Positions 38,666 to 47,952 of a stretch of 52,306 nt of DNA are shown piece after piece; position 1 is the first letter of the stretch; every line of letters starts with the position of its first letter. The translations under genes and the position numbers were made by a program. Under the pieces are notes generated by a model. It had not been told where the DNA came from and searched no databases. It worked only from the letters and a program-made list of their open reading frames with translations. This DNA is from Hydrogenobacter sp. (GTDB lineage Bacteria; Aquificota; Aquificia; Aquificales; Aquificaceae): positions 1 through 52,306 of the forward strand of contig JAGDVY010000032.1 in assembly GCA_023255875.1 (NCBI GenBank). Reading direction: 5' to 3'.

Positions 38666-40891
38666 TTACTGCGTGAAAGTTTCGTGAAGGAATATGATCT
38701 GTGCAAGCTCCTTTTTCTTGAACCTGTAGGCTCTCTCTCCAAGTTTGAAAAGTCCAAAGGCAAGAAGTATCCTGTCATCTACAAGTAAGCCCTTTTTGTT
38801 GTTTTCCAAAAGCTTGATGACTTTCTTTGCTTCTTCTTTTGCTTTATTTTTTTCCAGCTTCCTCTGTTCCTGCAGAATCTGCTCTAACCTACTGCCAAGG
38901 GTGTGCATGTCCAAGAGCTCCAGCAGGTCTGAGATTTTGGAACCAATGGGTGGTGGCAAGATGCCTTCTTCTTGCAAGAGTCTTTTAAGAAGGTTTGCTC
39001 TTATGTGTCCTATGCCTTTTATACCACTCAGAGATGCGTACTCAATGGTGAGTCCATACTTTACCGAGTGGGCTATAGAGATCATCTCCTGAGGGTTTAG
39101 CCTCCAAACTCCCAACTTGCTTAGTTCCATAATCATCCTAAGAAGGTGCAAAGCGTCAGTGCCAAGGTAAGAAAACTCTCCGGGTGGACTTGAGATGTTG
39201 GGATACTTAAAGGTCAGTCCTTCTGTGTAAAAGATAAACTGGTCTGTATTGTCAAAAAAGCACTTTTGACCGCACAGAGATAGCTTGCCAGCTACATAGT
39301 GGTAATCTTCTACAAAGCTTTCTCCATTTTTGACAAACTCGTAGAGGGAATCAAACTTCTTCATGTGCAAAAGGGGCCTTAGGGTGATGAGATGATCCAT
39401 ATTGAGAGAGAGCCTCCTTAGGAACTCCTCAAAGTGTGTGGGTGGGATACCGCTTCTAACACAGTATATAGCTTTTTGGGTAAGCTTTCCTTTGTTTATG
39501 TATCCTTTGCTTTCTAAGAATTCCATAACTGCCTTTAGGTTTTCCTTCTTTACCTTACGGTAAGAGAAGGTCTTTGTGAGGAAGTTCTCATAATTGCCAC
39601 CTTCGTAAAGAAAGCCAAGGAGTACAAAAAGGCTAAGAGCATCTAAGTTTAGGGAGCTCTGTATGGGTTCTTTTAGTGCCTTGGAGACTTCTTTTTCAAG
39701 TTTTTCGGGTGTGCCTCCGTAGGTGAGAATGTGAGAGTATCCCACTTCCTTTATGCCAAGTCTTCCTGCTCTTCCTTCCATCTGGAGTATGTCCAGCGTG
39801 TCTGGTATGCATTTTAGCTTTCCCCTTTCGTGAAACATGCGCACCAAGATGATCACACGGTCTGCAGGCAAATTCACACCATAAGCGAGAGTTTGGGTTG
39901 CCACAAGCTTGTTTAGGCTTCCTTCTCTGAAGGCTTTTTCTATTTCTTCTCTTTCTTCTTTTGGTACATCTGCGTTGTGGAAGGCTATCTCAGGCTCTTT
40001 GTCCTGTTGGTGTTCAAAGGGTGTGGTCTTGTTCATTATGCCTATCTTCTCCTCTTTGGCAAGCTCTAAAAGTTTCCAACCTAATTTCTTTTGGGGCACA
40101 AAGAGTATGACTTTTTCGTCCCTTTTGCTAAGTTCAAAGAGGGCGCTGAGTAATCTCTCTGCTATTTGGTAGTCCCTATCTGTGTGTTTTTTGGTTTTGG
40201 GTAGTTCTTTTAGGGGTCTTGTGTCTCTTATGAGTGGCACAGGTCTCCAATGGCTGTAAATGGTAAGGTCCGCTCTTATCCAGTTTGCTATTTCTTCGTA
40301 AGAGGGTAGTGTGGCAGAAAGTCCCAGTAGTTTTATGTCTCTGTCTAAGGCATAGGCTATGGCTTCTTCCAGTATCCACCTTTTGGTAAGCTGGTGTATC
40401 TCGTCAAAGACTATGCAGGAAATCTCTTGTACCCACTCTGCGGAGTTTCTCAGCGCATAAACGAGGTTTTCGTAGGTGCTCACTACCACCTCTCCTTTTA
40501 CTTTCTTATAGCTCTCCAATATGCTATCACCCGTTCTGACATCTACAGAGTAATACCTTCTTAGCTCCACTGCCTTTTCATACACAAGGGCTTTGGTGGG
40601 TGCGGTGTATACCTTTCTACCTTCTTTGTTTCTCATAAAGAGGTAGGCTATGAGGCTTTTGCCTGCGGAAGTGGGTGCGCACACAAGAGCGTTCCCATCT
40701 TTGTAGTAGTAGAAAAAAAGGCTCTGTAGTGGGTTAAGGAGAGGGTAGGGTATCCTTTGGTCTACTTCTTCTGAGGAGACAAGGGGTAACTCCTGCGCTT
40801 TTAGATCCTCGGATGTAGAAAAAAGAAGCCTTCCCCCTGGTGGTTTGAGCTGATACTGGCTCTCTTTGAGGAGTATCAGAGTTTTTCCCAT
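38666..40891 (-). CDS. Ski2/Hel308-type superfamily 2 helicase
   Basis: This 741-residue helicase has a Walker A ALVCAPTSAGKSLIA (about residue 70), motif Ia YTAPTKALVYEKA, motif Ib-like VVSTYENLVYAL, DEIH Walker B (FDEIHQL), motif III GLSATLPSYEEIANWI, motif IV/V FREGSLNKLVATQTLAYGVNLPAD, and motif VI QMEGRAGRLG. A winged-helix and ratchet-like region and a helix-hairpin-helix (SLSGIKGIGHIRANLLKRLL) follow. This is the Hel308/Ski2-like layout, much commoner in archaea and eukaryotes than in bacteria. Role probably DNA or RNA unwinding in repair. Overlaps rbfA by 16 bases, last gene of the eight-gene operon. Confidence 0.85.
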   Translation of the reverse strand: MGKTLILLKESQYQLKPPGGRLLFSTSEDLKAQELPLVSSEEVDQRIPYPLLNPLQSLFFYYYKDGNALVCAPTSAGKSLIAYLFMRNKEGRKVYTAPTKALVYEKAVELRRYYSVDVRTGDSILESYKKVKGEVVVSTYENLVYALRNSAEWVQEISCIVFDEIHQLTKRWILEEAIAYALDRDIKLLGLSATLPSYEEIANWIRADLTIYSHWRPVPLIRDTRPLKELPKTKKHTDRDYQIAERLLSALFELSKRDEKVILFVPQKKLGWKLLELAKEEKIGIMNKTTPFEHQQDKEPEIAFHNADVPKEEREEIEKAFREGSLNKLVATQTLAYGVNLPADRVIILVRMFHERGKLKCIPDTLDILQMEGRAGRLGIKEVGYSHILTYGGTPEKLEKEVSKALKEPIQSSLNLDALSLFVLLGFLYEGGNYENFLTKTFSYRKVKKENLKAVMEFLESKGYINKGKLTQKAIYCVRSGIPPTHFEEFLRRLSLNMDHLITLRPLLHMKKFDSLYEFVKNGESFVEDYHYVAGKLSLCGQKCFFDNTDQFIFYTEGLTFKYPNISSPPGEFSYLGTDALHLLRMIMELSKLGVWRLNPQEMISIAHSVKYGLTIEYASLSGIKGIGHIRANLLKRLLQEEGILPPPIGSKISDLLELLDMHTLGSRLEQILQEQRKLEKNKAKEEAKKVIKLLENNKKGLLVDDRILLAFGLFKLGERAYRFKKKELAQIIFLHETFTQ

Positions 40892-41193
40892 AACTTCTCA
40901 AACTCTTTTAGCTCTGCATCAAACTTGAAAACTAATTCTGGCACAAACTTAATTCTTAGGTTTTTCATAAGCTGGCTTTTTATGTATCCTTTTGCGGACT
41001 GAAGGGCTTTCTCTACCTCCTTTTCCGCACCTTCGGGTATGGTGGTAAAATAAACTTTTGCGTGCCGAAGGTCTTGGGAAAGCTCAAGTCTTGTGATGAC
41101 CACCATGGCAAGCCTTGGGTCCTGCGCATGCTTGAGAATATAGGCTATTTCTTCCTTTAAAAGGTTAGAGAGCCTCTCCTTTTTCCTGCTCAT
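40876..41193 (-). CDS. rbfA: Ribosome-binding factor A
   Basis: This 105-residue KH-like protein binds the 30S subunit and helps mature 16S rRNA. The order of motifs matches RbfA: an N-terminal helix RLSNLLKEEIAYILKHAQDPRL, then VVITRLELSQDLRHAKVYFTTIPEG, the KGYIKSQLMKNLRIKFVPELVFKFD region and a short acidic end. Length is typical. It is ten bases downstream of the mtnP-like gene and overlaps the helicase start. Confidence 0.92.
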   Translation of the reverse strand: MSRKKERLSNLLKEEIAYILKHAQDPRLAMVVITRLELSQDLRHAKVYFTTIPEGAEKEVEKALQSAKGYIKSQLMKNLRIKFVPELVFKFDAELKEFEKLWEKL

Positions 41194-41203
41194 CTATCTT
41201 AAT

Positions 41204-42037
41204 TTAAACCTCTGCGTCCTCTAATGCGTTTTTACAGTTGCAGGTTCTTTCCTCTGGAAGCTCAGACACAAAGCGCTTTATCAGAAGCTTTATCTCTTGG
41301 TCTTTGCTCTTCATAAGCTCTATCACCTCTTGGCTGGTGAGTCTTCTGCCAGATATGCCTGCTGCTGGATTGGCAACCACACACAAAGATGCATAGCACA
41401 TGGCAAGCTCCCTTGCGAGCACCACTTCTGGATATCCCGTCATACCTACCACATCACCGCCCAGCTTCTCTATGGCTCTTATCTCTGCAGGAGTCTCAAA
41501 CCTTGGTCCCTCTGTGCATGCATAAATACCCTCTGCGTGGAAGGGTAAGTTCAAGTTTTCTAACACTTTATAGAGCACACTCCTCATCTGAGGACAGTAA
41601 GCTTCTGACACATCTATATGCACCACCCTGCCTTCTCTGAGTAGCTTTGCAGGTTTATCCTCACCCTCCACCCTAAGGGACTCTATGCCCTCATAGAAGG
41701 TGCTTTTTCTATTTTTGGTCAGGTCTATAAAATCGCTAATGACCACATAGTCTCCTGGCTGTAGCTTTCTGTTTATACCCCCTACTGCGCAAAGGGAGAG
41801 CACCCTACTTACCCCTATTTCTCTAAAAGCCCACAGGTTTGCCCTGTATGGCACAAGGTGTGGTGGATAAATGTGTCCCCTGCCGTGTCTTGAAAGAAAG
41901 GCTACCTCTCTGCCCTCTATATCCATTATCACCACTGGAGATGACGGTTTTCCAAAGGGTGTTGAGATGTTTATCTCCTTTATGATGCGAGCGCCTTCTA
42001 TGTTATAAATCCCGCTTCCTCCTATTATGCCTATCAT
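41204..42037 (-). CDS. mtnP: S-methyl-5'-thioadenosine phosphorylase (or purine nucleoside phosphorylase)
   Basis: This 277-residue enzyme phosphorolyses methylthioadenosine, the by-product of polyamine synthesis, or another purine nucleoside. Hallmarks are [99 protein letters not shown] and ANPAAGISG. These fit the MTAP subfamily of the PNP superfamily. Presence of speE at 14244 gives a source of substrate. Substrate choice between methylthioadenosine and inosine/guanosine cannot be settled by eye. The cysteine-containing tail ([13 protein letters not shown]) is an extension. ATGA overlap with glmU. Confidence 0.87.
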   Translation of the reverse strand: MIGIIGGSGIYNIEGARIIKEINISTPFGKPSSPVVIMDIEGREVAFLSRHGRGHIYPPHLVPYRANLWAFREIGVSRVLSLCAVGGINRKLQPGDYVVISDFIDLTKNRKSTFYEGIESLRVEGEDKPAKLLREGRVVHIDVSEAYCPQMRSVLYKVLENLNLPFHAEGIYACTEGPRFETPAEIRAIEKLGGDVVGMTGYPEVVLARELAMCYASLCVVANPAAGISGRRLTSQEVIELMKSKDQEIKLLIKRFVSELPEERTCNCKNALEDAEV

Positions 42038-43419
42038 GTTAGTTTCTCTCTACCTTTGTCCTTTAAGAGCTTTAAAGATGGTCTTGAGATGGCAAGATAG
42101 CCCTCTGGCACGTCTTTATTCACCACAGACCCACCTGCCACAAAAGCAAAGTCTCCTATCTTCAAGGGTGCTATCAGTAGAGAGTTGCTACCTATGAAGG
42201 CATTGCTTCCCACATGAGTTTGGTGCTTTTTCTTTCCGTCAAAGTTGGCAAACACTACACCCGCACCTATGTTGGTACTGCTTCCTATGTATGCGTCCCC
42301 TATGTAAGCAAGATGCTTAGCTTTTACATCTTTCTCTATTAGGGACTTCTTTACTTCCACAAAGTTGCCTATTTGACTTTCCTCACCTACCGTGCTTTGA
42401 TCCCTTATGTGCGCAAAGGGTCCTATACGTGCTTTACTCATTATCTTGGAGTTTCTTATCACCGAGTAAGGCTCTATCACCACTCCTTCCTCTATCAAGG
42501 AATTTTCTATAATGCTTCCCTTTCCTATAACACAGTTTCTGCCTATTTTTGTTTTGCCTATGAGCATCACATCTGGGTGTATCTCCACATTTCCCTTTAA
42601 GCTCACATCGGGCTCTATCCACACGCTCTCAGGTTGGTGTATGGTGTTGCCTTTTTCTGCCCACTGCTGAAGTATTCTCAGTCTTATTACATTCTCTGCT
42701 AATGCCAAATCCCACCGGGTATTTACCCCCAATATCTCTGCTGGGTCTTCCGCCATAAAGGTTCTTGTTTTGTATCCTTTTTCGTACATGAGCTTAAAAA
42801 CCTCTGTAAGATAAAGCTCACCTGTTCTTTCACTGGGTTTTACACAAAATATGCATTCAATGAGATGTGGTGCGTAAAAGATATAAACTCCTCCGTTTAC
42901 TTCGTTTATCTTCTTTTCCTCAAAACTGGCTTCTTTCTCCTCCACTATCTTTACCACGTTCCCTTCTTGGTCTTTTACCACTCTTCCGTAGTTTGTAGGG
43001 TCTGGAAGAAAGCTTGTGAGTACAAGTGCGCTTAGTTTTATCCCTTCGTACTCTTCTACCATGCGTAGGTACCTTTGCATGTTTCTTAGGGTTGAGGACT
43101 TTACCAAAGGTGCATCTCCGTTAATGACCAAAAGATAGCCTTCGTACGACCTCCACATGTCTGCAGAAGAGATGAGTGCGTCCGCAGTGCCACCTTTTGG
43201 GTTCTTCTGGTAATAAAAAGAGACCGCTTCACCTTCTAAGGCTTTTTCCACCTCCTGAGCTCCATAACCTACAACTACGCCTATTTCCTCTATACCGCTG
43301 TTTTTTACTGTTTGCAACACATACCAAAGCATGGGTTTGCCCAGTATGGTGTGTAGCACTTTGGGTTTTTCACTTTTGAACCTTGTTCCCATTCCTGCGG
43401 AGAGTATAACCGCCCTCAT
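42034..43419 (-). CDS. glmU: Bifunctional GlmU: N-acetyltransferase / UDP-GlcNAc pyrophosphorylase
   Basis: GlmU acetylates glucosamine-1-phosphate and couples it to UTP, forming UDP-GlcNAc for peptidoglycan, lipid A and, here, WecB. The 461-residue protein starts with the pyrophosphorylase motif [18 protein letters not shown], then [10 protein letters not shown] and VNGDAPLV. After about residue 230 come the hexapeptide repeats of a left-handed beta helix with the acetyltransferase segment [17 protein letters not shown] and [16 protein letters not shown]. Length is normal. It sits directly after lpxA (ATGA overlap), linking the nucleotide sugar with its first use in lipid A. Confidence 0.94.
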   Translation of the reverse strand: MRAVILSAGMGTRFKSEKPKVLHTILGKPMLWYVLQTVKNSGIEEIGVVVGYGAQEVEKALEGEAVSFYYQKNPKGGTADALISSADMWRSYEGYLLVINGDAPLVKSSTLRNMQRYLRMVEEYEGIKLSALVLTSFLPDPTNYGRVVKDQEGNVVKIVEEKEASFEEKKINEVNGGVYIFYAPHLIECIFCVKPSERTGELYLTEVFKLMYEKGYKTRTFMAEDPAEILGVNTRWDLALAENVIRLRILQQWAEKGNTIHQPESVWIEPDVSLKGNVEIHPDVMLIGKTKIGRNCVIGKGSIIENSLIEEGVVIEPYSVIRNSKIMSKARIGPFAHIRDQSTVGEESQIGNFVEVKKSLIEKDVKAKHLAYIGDAYIGSSTNIGAGVVFANFDGKKKHQTHVGSNAFIGSNSLLIAPLKIGDFAFVAGGSVVNKDVPEGYLAISRPSLKLLKDKGREKLT

Positions 43420-44210
43420 GCTTTGCCTCCTGCGTCCCTTGCCACCCCTCTTTTGCTCGTTTTTATAAATTCTACAAGATGTCTTATCTCTTCGTACTCT
43501 CCCATTTCCTTCAAGATGATCTCTATGGCTTCTCTTTTTAACATGCCACTCCTGAATAGTATCCTGTAAGCTCTCTTTATGGCTTTTATAACTTCCTTTT
43601 TAAAACCTCTCCTTTCTAAGCCCACAGTATTCACACCGTATAAAAGTGCGTGCTGTCCTGATGCCCTCGTGTATGGGGGAATGTCCAAAGAAACTCCAGA
43701 GAGCCCACCCACCATGGCATAGGCTCCCACCCTTGCCCACTGATGGACCGCAGAAAGACCTCCTATGAAAGCATACTCGCCTACTTCCACGTGCCCACCC
43801 AAAGTGGCACAGTTTGCCATAATTACACCCTTTCTGACAATACAATCGTGAGCTACATGAGAGTAAGCCATAAGCATCACATCATCTTCTATGATGGTTT
43901 TCATGATGCCTATGGCAGTGCCCCTATGCACCGTTGCGTACTCTCTTATTATTACGCGATTTCCTATGATCACCTCGCTTTCTTCTCCTGCGTACCTAAG
44001 ATGCTGAGGCTCTTCTCCTATCACCGCTCCATCGTATATTCTGCAGTTCTCCCCTATCCTTACCTTTCCCTTTATGCTCACCCTGTTTCCTATCTTTGTG
44101 CCCTTTCCTATGATCACATCACCTGTGATCACGCTGTAAGCGCCTATTTCTACAGAGTCTTCTATATGAACATCTTTGCCTATTATGGCTGTTGGATGTA
44201 TCTTAATCAC
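43416..44210 (-). CDS. lpxA: UDP-N-acetylglucosamine acyltransferase (lipid A synthesis)
   Basis: LpxA transfers a 3-hydroxyacyl chain from acyl carrier protein to UDP-GlcNAc. The 264-residue trimeric beta-helix enzyme has regular hexapeptide repeats, the catalytic His in AYSHVAHDCIV, the segment VIGEEPQHLRY and the C-terminal helical part with AIKRAYRILFRSG. This shows the organism makes lipid A and is diderm. It lies in an lpxA-glmU unit, overlapping the CinA-like gene upstream by eight bases. Confidence 0.94.
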   Translation of the reverse strand: MIKIHPTAIIGKDVHIEDSVEIGAYSVITGDVIIGKGTKIGNRVSIKGKVRIGENCRIYDGAVIGEEPQHLRYAGEESEVIIGNRVIIREYATVHRGTAIGIMKTIIEDDVMLMAYSHVAHDCIVRKGVIMANCATLGGHVEVGEYAFIGGLSAVHQWARVGAYAMVGGLSGVSLDIPPYTRASGQHALLYGVNTVGLERRGFKKEVIKAIKRAYRILFRSGMLKREAIEIILKEMGEYEEIRHLVEFIKTSKRGVARDAGGKA

Positions 44211-44883
44211 GGATGTACCTCTCTCTAAGAAACCTTCTTAACATATCAAGAGCTATCTGTGTAGAAAGAAACCTGTTTTCGTTCCTGTCACCCTTTAGTA
44301 TGTGCCTTTGTACTATCACCTCACTATCCGTGCCTAAGCCTATGAAGGTCAAGCCCACTGGTTTTTTCTGTGTGCCTCCGCCTGGACCCGCTATGCCTGT
44401 TATAGCCAGTGATATGTCCGCATCCGTTTCTTCAAGCACACCCACACACATGGCTCTACAAACTTCCTCAGAAACCGCTCCAAACTCCTTTAGAAGGCTC
44501 TCCTCCACGCTGAGCAGTTTGGTCTTTAGTTCGTTAGCATAAACGATGAAACCTCCCCAAAACACCTCCGAACTTCCCGGCACATTTACTATTCTTGCGG
44601 ACAAAAGTCCCCCAGAAGAGCTCTCCGCAACTGCCAATTTTAGTCCAACCCTTTTGAGCATACCAACTACCACCTCTTCCATTTCCAAAAACTCATCCGC
44701 ATAAACAAAGTCCTTTAACCTTTCATAAGCAATCATCTTTTCTTCTTGAGTTTGAAAGAAGAGGTCCGCACCTCCCAACCACTTTTTGTGATGGTAATTT
44801 TTAAGGATGTCATCATCAAGCCCAAAGGTTCTAAGCAGGTAAGAGAATTTCACCTTTTTCCTTCTACAAACCGTTGCTATCAT
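44203..44883 (-). CDS. CinA C-terminal (PncC-type) amidohydrolase lacking the MoCF domain
   Basis: This 226-residue protein holds a full CinA C-terminal domain from about residue 70: LKLAVAESSSGGLLSARIVNVPGSSEVFWGGFIVYANELK, TGIAGPGGGTQKKPVGLTFIG. That domain hydrolyses nicotinamide mononucleotide to nicotinate mononucleotide, feeding NAD recycling. Residues 1-65 (KFSYLLRTFGLDDDILKN, DFVYADEFLEMEEVVVGML) match the linker that joins the MoCF-like half to the C-terminal half in full-length CinA. It therefore looks like a CinA that lost its N-terminal half, rather than a simple PncC. Overlaps both neighbours by four to eight bases. Confidence 0.85.
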   Translation of the reverse strand: MIATVCRRKKVKFSYLLRTFGLDDDILKNYHHKKWLGGADLFFQTQEEKMIAYERLKDFVYADEFLEMEEVVVGMLKRVGLKLAVAESSSGGLLSARIVNVPGSSEVFWGGFIVYANELKTKLLSVEESLLKEFGAVSEEVCRAMCVGVLEETDADISLAITGIAGPGGGTQKKPVGLTFIGLGTDSEVIVQRHILKGDRNENRFLSTQIALDMLRRFLRERYIRD

Positions 44884-46463
44884 TGTAAAACCTCAAACCT
44901 GTAGTAGGGATGTTTTAGAAACCTTCCTACGCTCACACCCGGATGGAAAGGCTGATACTCTTCGTAAGATAATGGTATAAACACCACATCATCCGCTATG
45001 TTGGGAGTGATGATAACCTTAAACTCATGCCCACGTATAAAGATTTTGTCTTCCACCTTGAGTTTTTTTGCGGTCCTTTCGTTTAAATACGCCATCTGGT
45101 ACTTTTCCATATCGTGAGTCCATGTGTGCCAGTGTCCCAAGTCTTCCACAAGGGTGTTGTCTGTATAAAGGTAAATGCCATCTTTTAGTGGCTCCACTTT
45201 CTCCTCCTTATGGACCTCTTCCAACAGTGGGAGTTTGAGTTTTGCTTCTTGAGATTTTTTGAGCTCCTGATAATCAATACCATAGTGACTCAAAAACTCC
45301 TCCAAATTTATGTCCTTTCCAAACACTTCCCTTAGAAAATCATACGGATTTATATATCCCTGCCTGTCTAACACTTTAGGTGAGTAAGTCAAAAACCCAA
45401 AGCCGTGTCTGTAATTTATAAAGTCCCTCTCTGTGAAGTTGGTCATGGGTAAGACGAGGTCCGCATGGTGAGATGTAAAGTTGGGAAAGAGGGTAAAGTG
45501 AAGAACAAACTTGTCTTTTAACTTTTCTAAATGCTCATCTCTTAGAAGCCTTAGAGGATTACCAAACACCACAAGGGCATCAAAATCATCTATGCTTTCA
45601 CATAGGTCCTTGATGGAATAAGAAGGAAAAGGCATCACATCTCCCACTATAGCATACTCCACTTTGAACCTTCTTCTTAATTCCTTCATAAGTCTTATCA
45701 CCCTGTCCTTAAAGGGAGAAGCCATAAGGGAGGCAGATACTAACACCAAAGATTCCTTTATCAACTGAAGGCTCTTTTTCAGAAAGTCTATTCTTTTATC
45801 AGTGTGATCCTCTTGAAGGATCTTTTCAAGGAATAAGAGTGCCTGATGAGGAGGCATAAGATATGTCTCTTTTGCCTTGGCATTTAGTGTGGAATACCTT
45901 GAGGAGATCACATATAGGTATGCTCCCTTCTCTACCGCATCTATGATCCATCTTGTGGACATAACTTCGGAAAACACGGGTTCTACCTCAAGAGCAAGGA
46001 TAAACTTTCTGTCTTTCCACTCTTGGGGCAAAAGGGTTGATGACCTGAAGGGTAGGTAAACGGTATCTGTAAAAACAAAAGGTGTTATCTCTTTGGCAAG
46101 CACGTACTCCTCAAGTCCCGCAGACCTATCTAGCAAGAAGGCTACTTTTTTACCTCTGAGCTTTTCCTTTGCCAAATCTATAGCGGATGCGTAAGAAATT
46201 TCTACATATTCTTGATCTTTCCTAAAAAAGGCTTTTCTTAGCCTAAGGGGGTTTGTGTCTGTAGATTGTATATAAGTTATCCCTTTGGTGCATAAACTCC
46301 CTATGCCTCTTTTGTCCGCAGGGTGTCCATAAAGGTCTATTACACTATTATCCTTTGTGTAAAGGATATAGCCACAAGAACAGCCACAGCCTGCACACAA
46401 CCCACAAAGTTCCTCTTCAAACTCCTTAACAGTCAATGGTATATTAGTAGGTTTCAGGCTCAT
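44880..46463 (-). CDS. Reduced molybdopterin-oxidoreductase-like protein
   Basis: This 527-residue protein resembles the catalytic subunit of the DMSO-reductase superfamily but is much shorter than the usual 700-1000 residues. A cysteine-rich N-terminus (Cys20, 23, 26, 28, 30 and 58, the last in SLCTKGITYIQSTDTNPLRLRKAFF) would bind a 4Fe-4S cluster. The middle has the pterin-domain pattern ALVVFGNPLRL and HHADLVLPMTNFTERDFINYRHGFGFLT. The C-terminal domain (AYLNERTAKKLKVEDKIFIRG) resembles the pterin-binding barrel. No obvious Cys/SeCys metal ligand is found after the cluster domain. It may be FwdB- or NuoG-like, a scaffold, or an enzyme with another ligand. Operon with the DegT gene (ATGA overlap). 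Confidence 0.65.
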   Translation of the reverse strand: MSLKPTNIPLTVKEFEEELCGLCAGCGCSCGYILYTKDNSVIDLYGHPADKRGIGSLCTKGITYIQSTDTNPLRLRKAFFRKDQEYVEISYASAIDLAKEKLRGKKVAFLLDRSAGLEEYVLAKEITPFVFTDTVYLPFRSSTLLPQEWKDRKFILALEVEPVFSEVMSTRWIIDAVEKGAYLYVISSRYSTLNAKAKETYLMPPHQALLFLEKILQEDHTDKRIDFLKKSLQLIKESLVLVSASLMASPFKDRVIRLMKELRRRFKVEYAIVGDVMPFPSYSIKDLCESIDDFDALVVFGNPLRLLRDEHLEKLKDKFVLHFTLFPNFTSHHADLVLPMTNFTERDFINYRHGFGFLTYSPKVLDRQGYINPYDFLREVFGKDINLEEFLSHYGIDYQELKKSQEAKLKLPLLEEVHKEEKVEPLKDGIYLYTDNTLVEDLGHWHTWTHDMEKYQMAYLNERTAKKLKVEDKIFIRGHEFKVIITPNIADDVVFIPLSYEEYQPFHPGVSVGRFLKHPYYRFEVLQ

Positions 46464-47527
46464 GTTTTTTCCATAATGGTATTTACTGCAGAAAGCACCG
46501 CTTCTATGATGTAGTTTATCTCCTCATCTGTAAGGTAAGGATGCACGGGTATGGAAAAAACTTCCTTCCTGAAAAGCTCCGCTCTGTCAAGAGGCATGTG
46601 ATCCGCATTTCTTATCTCATTTAGCAAGTAGGTGTAATACACTCGTGCATCTATACCCATGTCTTTTAGGTACTTTATTATTCTATCCCTTTCTGGATGC
46701 CTAAGGGTATAAAGATGATACACATGATAGGCGTACTCTCTTTCTAAGGGTATAACCAAAGACCCATTAAAATGCTCGTTATACCTTTGTGCAGTATCTC
46801 TTCTTCTCTTATTTCTTTCGTCAAGATATTTAAGCTGGATGTATCCAATAGCAGCCTGAAACTCGGTGATCCTCACATTAAAGGCAGGGTGATCTCCAAA
46901 ATCTATCCACTTTTTTATACTCTTTGCCAAGGTATCATCATCTGTAGCAATAACTCCTCCTTCACCCATAGGAACATTCTTTGATGCGTAGAAACTAAAA
47001 GCGGAAAGGTGTCCCAAAGCTCCTGCTTTTTTTCCTTTAAAGCTCGCACCGTGTGCTTGTGCTGCATCCTCCAGCACTAAAAAACCATACTTTTCTGATA
47101 GATACATGATGTCTTCCATGTTTGCTGTCTGCCCATAAAGATGCACAGGAATAACTACAGAAGGGCTATACTTTTTTACCGCATCTTCTAACTGAGATGG
47201 GTCCATAGTGTAATACTCATCTACGTCAACCACAACAGGAACACCACCTGCTAAAAGCACAGCGTCTATTGTTGCCATAAAGCTCATAGCAGGAACTACT
47301 ACCCTTTTGCCTTCAACACCCAAGGACTTTAGCGCAATAAAAAGGGCAACAGTACCAGAACACACGGTAAAAGCATGTCTAACACCCAAATATCTTGCAA
47401 ACTCCTCTTCAAACCTTTTAGTCCATTCACCTCTGGTTATCTGATTGCTTTCAAGGATGCTAAGCACAGTGATCTTTTCCTCCTCCGAAAACCTGGGCTC
47501 AATTATCTTGATGATTCTTTTTAGCAT
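46460..47527 (-). CDS. DegT/DnrJ/EryC1-family aminotransferase
   Basis: This 355-residue PLP enzyme transfers an amino group to a keto-sugar nucleotide. It shows FAVCSGT-like HAFTVCSGTVALFIALKSLG, PVHLYGQTANMEDI, LEDAAQAHGASFKGKKAGALG, and the PLP lysine in SFYASKNVPMGEGGVIAT. It would act in surface-sugar synthesis, and could serve lipid A, LPS or the exopolysaccharide. Substrate cannot be told. The ATG lies seven bases from a TATAAT on the minus strand (47540-47535) and lacks a Shine-Dalgarno, so it probably begins a leaderless eight-gene transcript. Confidence 0.88.
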   Translation of the reverse strand: MLKRIIKIIEPRFSEEEKITVLSILESNQITRGEWTKRFEEEFARYLGVRHAFTVCSGTVALFIALKSLGVEGKRVVVPAMSFMATIDAVLLAGGVPVVVDVDEYYTMDPSQLEDAVKKYSPSVVIPVHLYGQTANMEDIMYLSEKYGFLVLEDAAQAHGASFKGKKAGALGHLSAFSFYASKNVPMGEGGVIATDDDTLAKSIKKWIDFGDHPAFNVRITEFQAAIGYIQLKYLDERNKRRRDTAQRYNEHFNGSLVIPLEREYAYHVYHLYTLRHPERDRIIKYLKDMGIDARVYYTYLLNEIRNADHMPLDRAELFRKEVFSIPVHPYLTDEEINYIIEAVLSAVNTIMEKT

Positions 47528-47534
47528 CTTGTTT

Positions 47535-47570
47535 ATTATAAAAGAATTAGAGCCTAATTTGCGTTATAAT
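47535..47570. promoter_or_regulatory. Divergent -10 boxes for degT-like operon and lipoprotein
   Basis: On the minus strand TATAAT occupies 47540-47535, seven bases from the ATG at 47527. On the plus strand TATAAT occupies 47565-47570, six bases from the ATG at 47577. The whole intergenic region is 49 bases, without Shine-Dalgarno sequences on either side and without a recognisable minus-35. Confidence 0.6.
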
Positions 47571-47576
47571 GCCAAT

Positions 47577-47945
47577 ATGTTTGTGTGGTTAAGCTTTCTT
47601 TTAGTAACCCTTACTATTTTTTCATGCACAGAGAATAGGGCGCCCGTTTTCCAAACATCAAAAAGCTGGTGCCCTATGGGTGTCAATATCAGTGGAATAA
47701 CAAGTATAAGTGTTGAGGGTATAGTGGATTATGAGAACCTAAACTGGTGTAAGATGGTCATCACAAGCGGAGATGTAAAGTCTGAAATATACTTCACTCA
47801 AGATGGCTTAAGACAAAGATGGCTCCAGTACGAAAGCGGAGTTTTGAGATCAGAAGTGGAGCTAAGAAGGACAAAAGTGGTTATGAGGATCTACGACGAG
47901 AAAGGGAAGTTGGTTGAAGAGATCAAGTCAAAAGAAGCATTTTAA
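47577..47945 (+). CDS. Small predicted lipoprotein
   Basis: The start is the ATG at 47577, directly after TATAAT with six bases between; the frame upstream is open but is only promoter and the opposite gene. The 122-residue product has a signal peptide with lipobox-like TIFSC (Cys17). A beta-rich domain follows with WCPMGVNISG, LNWCKMVIT, and EVELRRTKVVMRIYDEKGK; the two mature cysteines may form a disulfide. I do not recognise the family. It is 19 bases upstream of the acylphosphatase gene. Confidence 0.75.
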   Translation: MFVWLSFLLVTLTIFSCTENRAPVFQTSKSWCPMGVNISGITSISVEGIVDYENLNWCKMVITSGDVKSEIYFTQDGLRQRWLQYESGVLRSEVELRRTKVVMRIYDEKGKLVEEIKSKEAF

Positions 47946-47952
47946 TGTAGGT

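Noticed and set aside
47445-47576. N-terminal extension of the lipoprotein gene
   Set aside because: It covers the divergent promoter and the antisense of the DegT-like gene, and it would bury the signal peptide.
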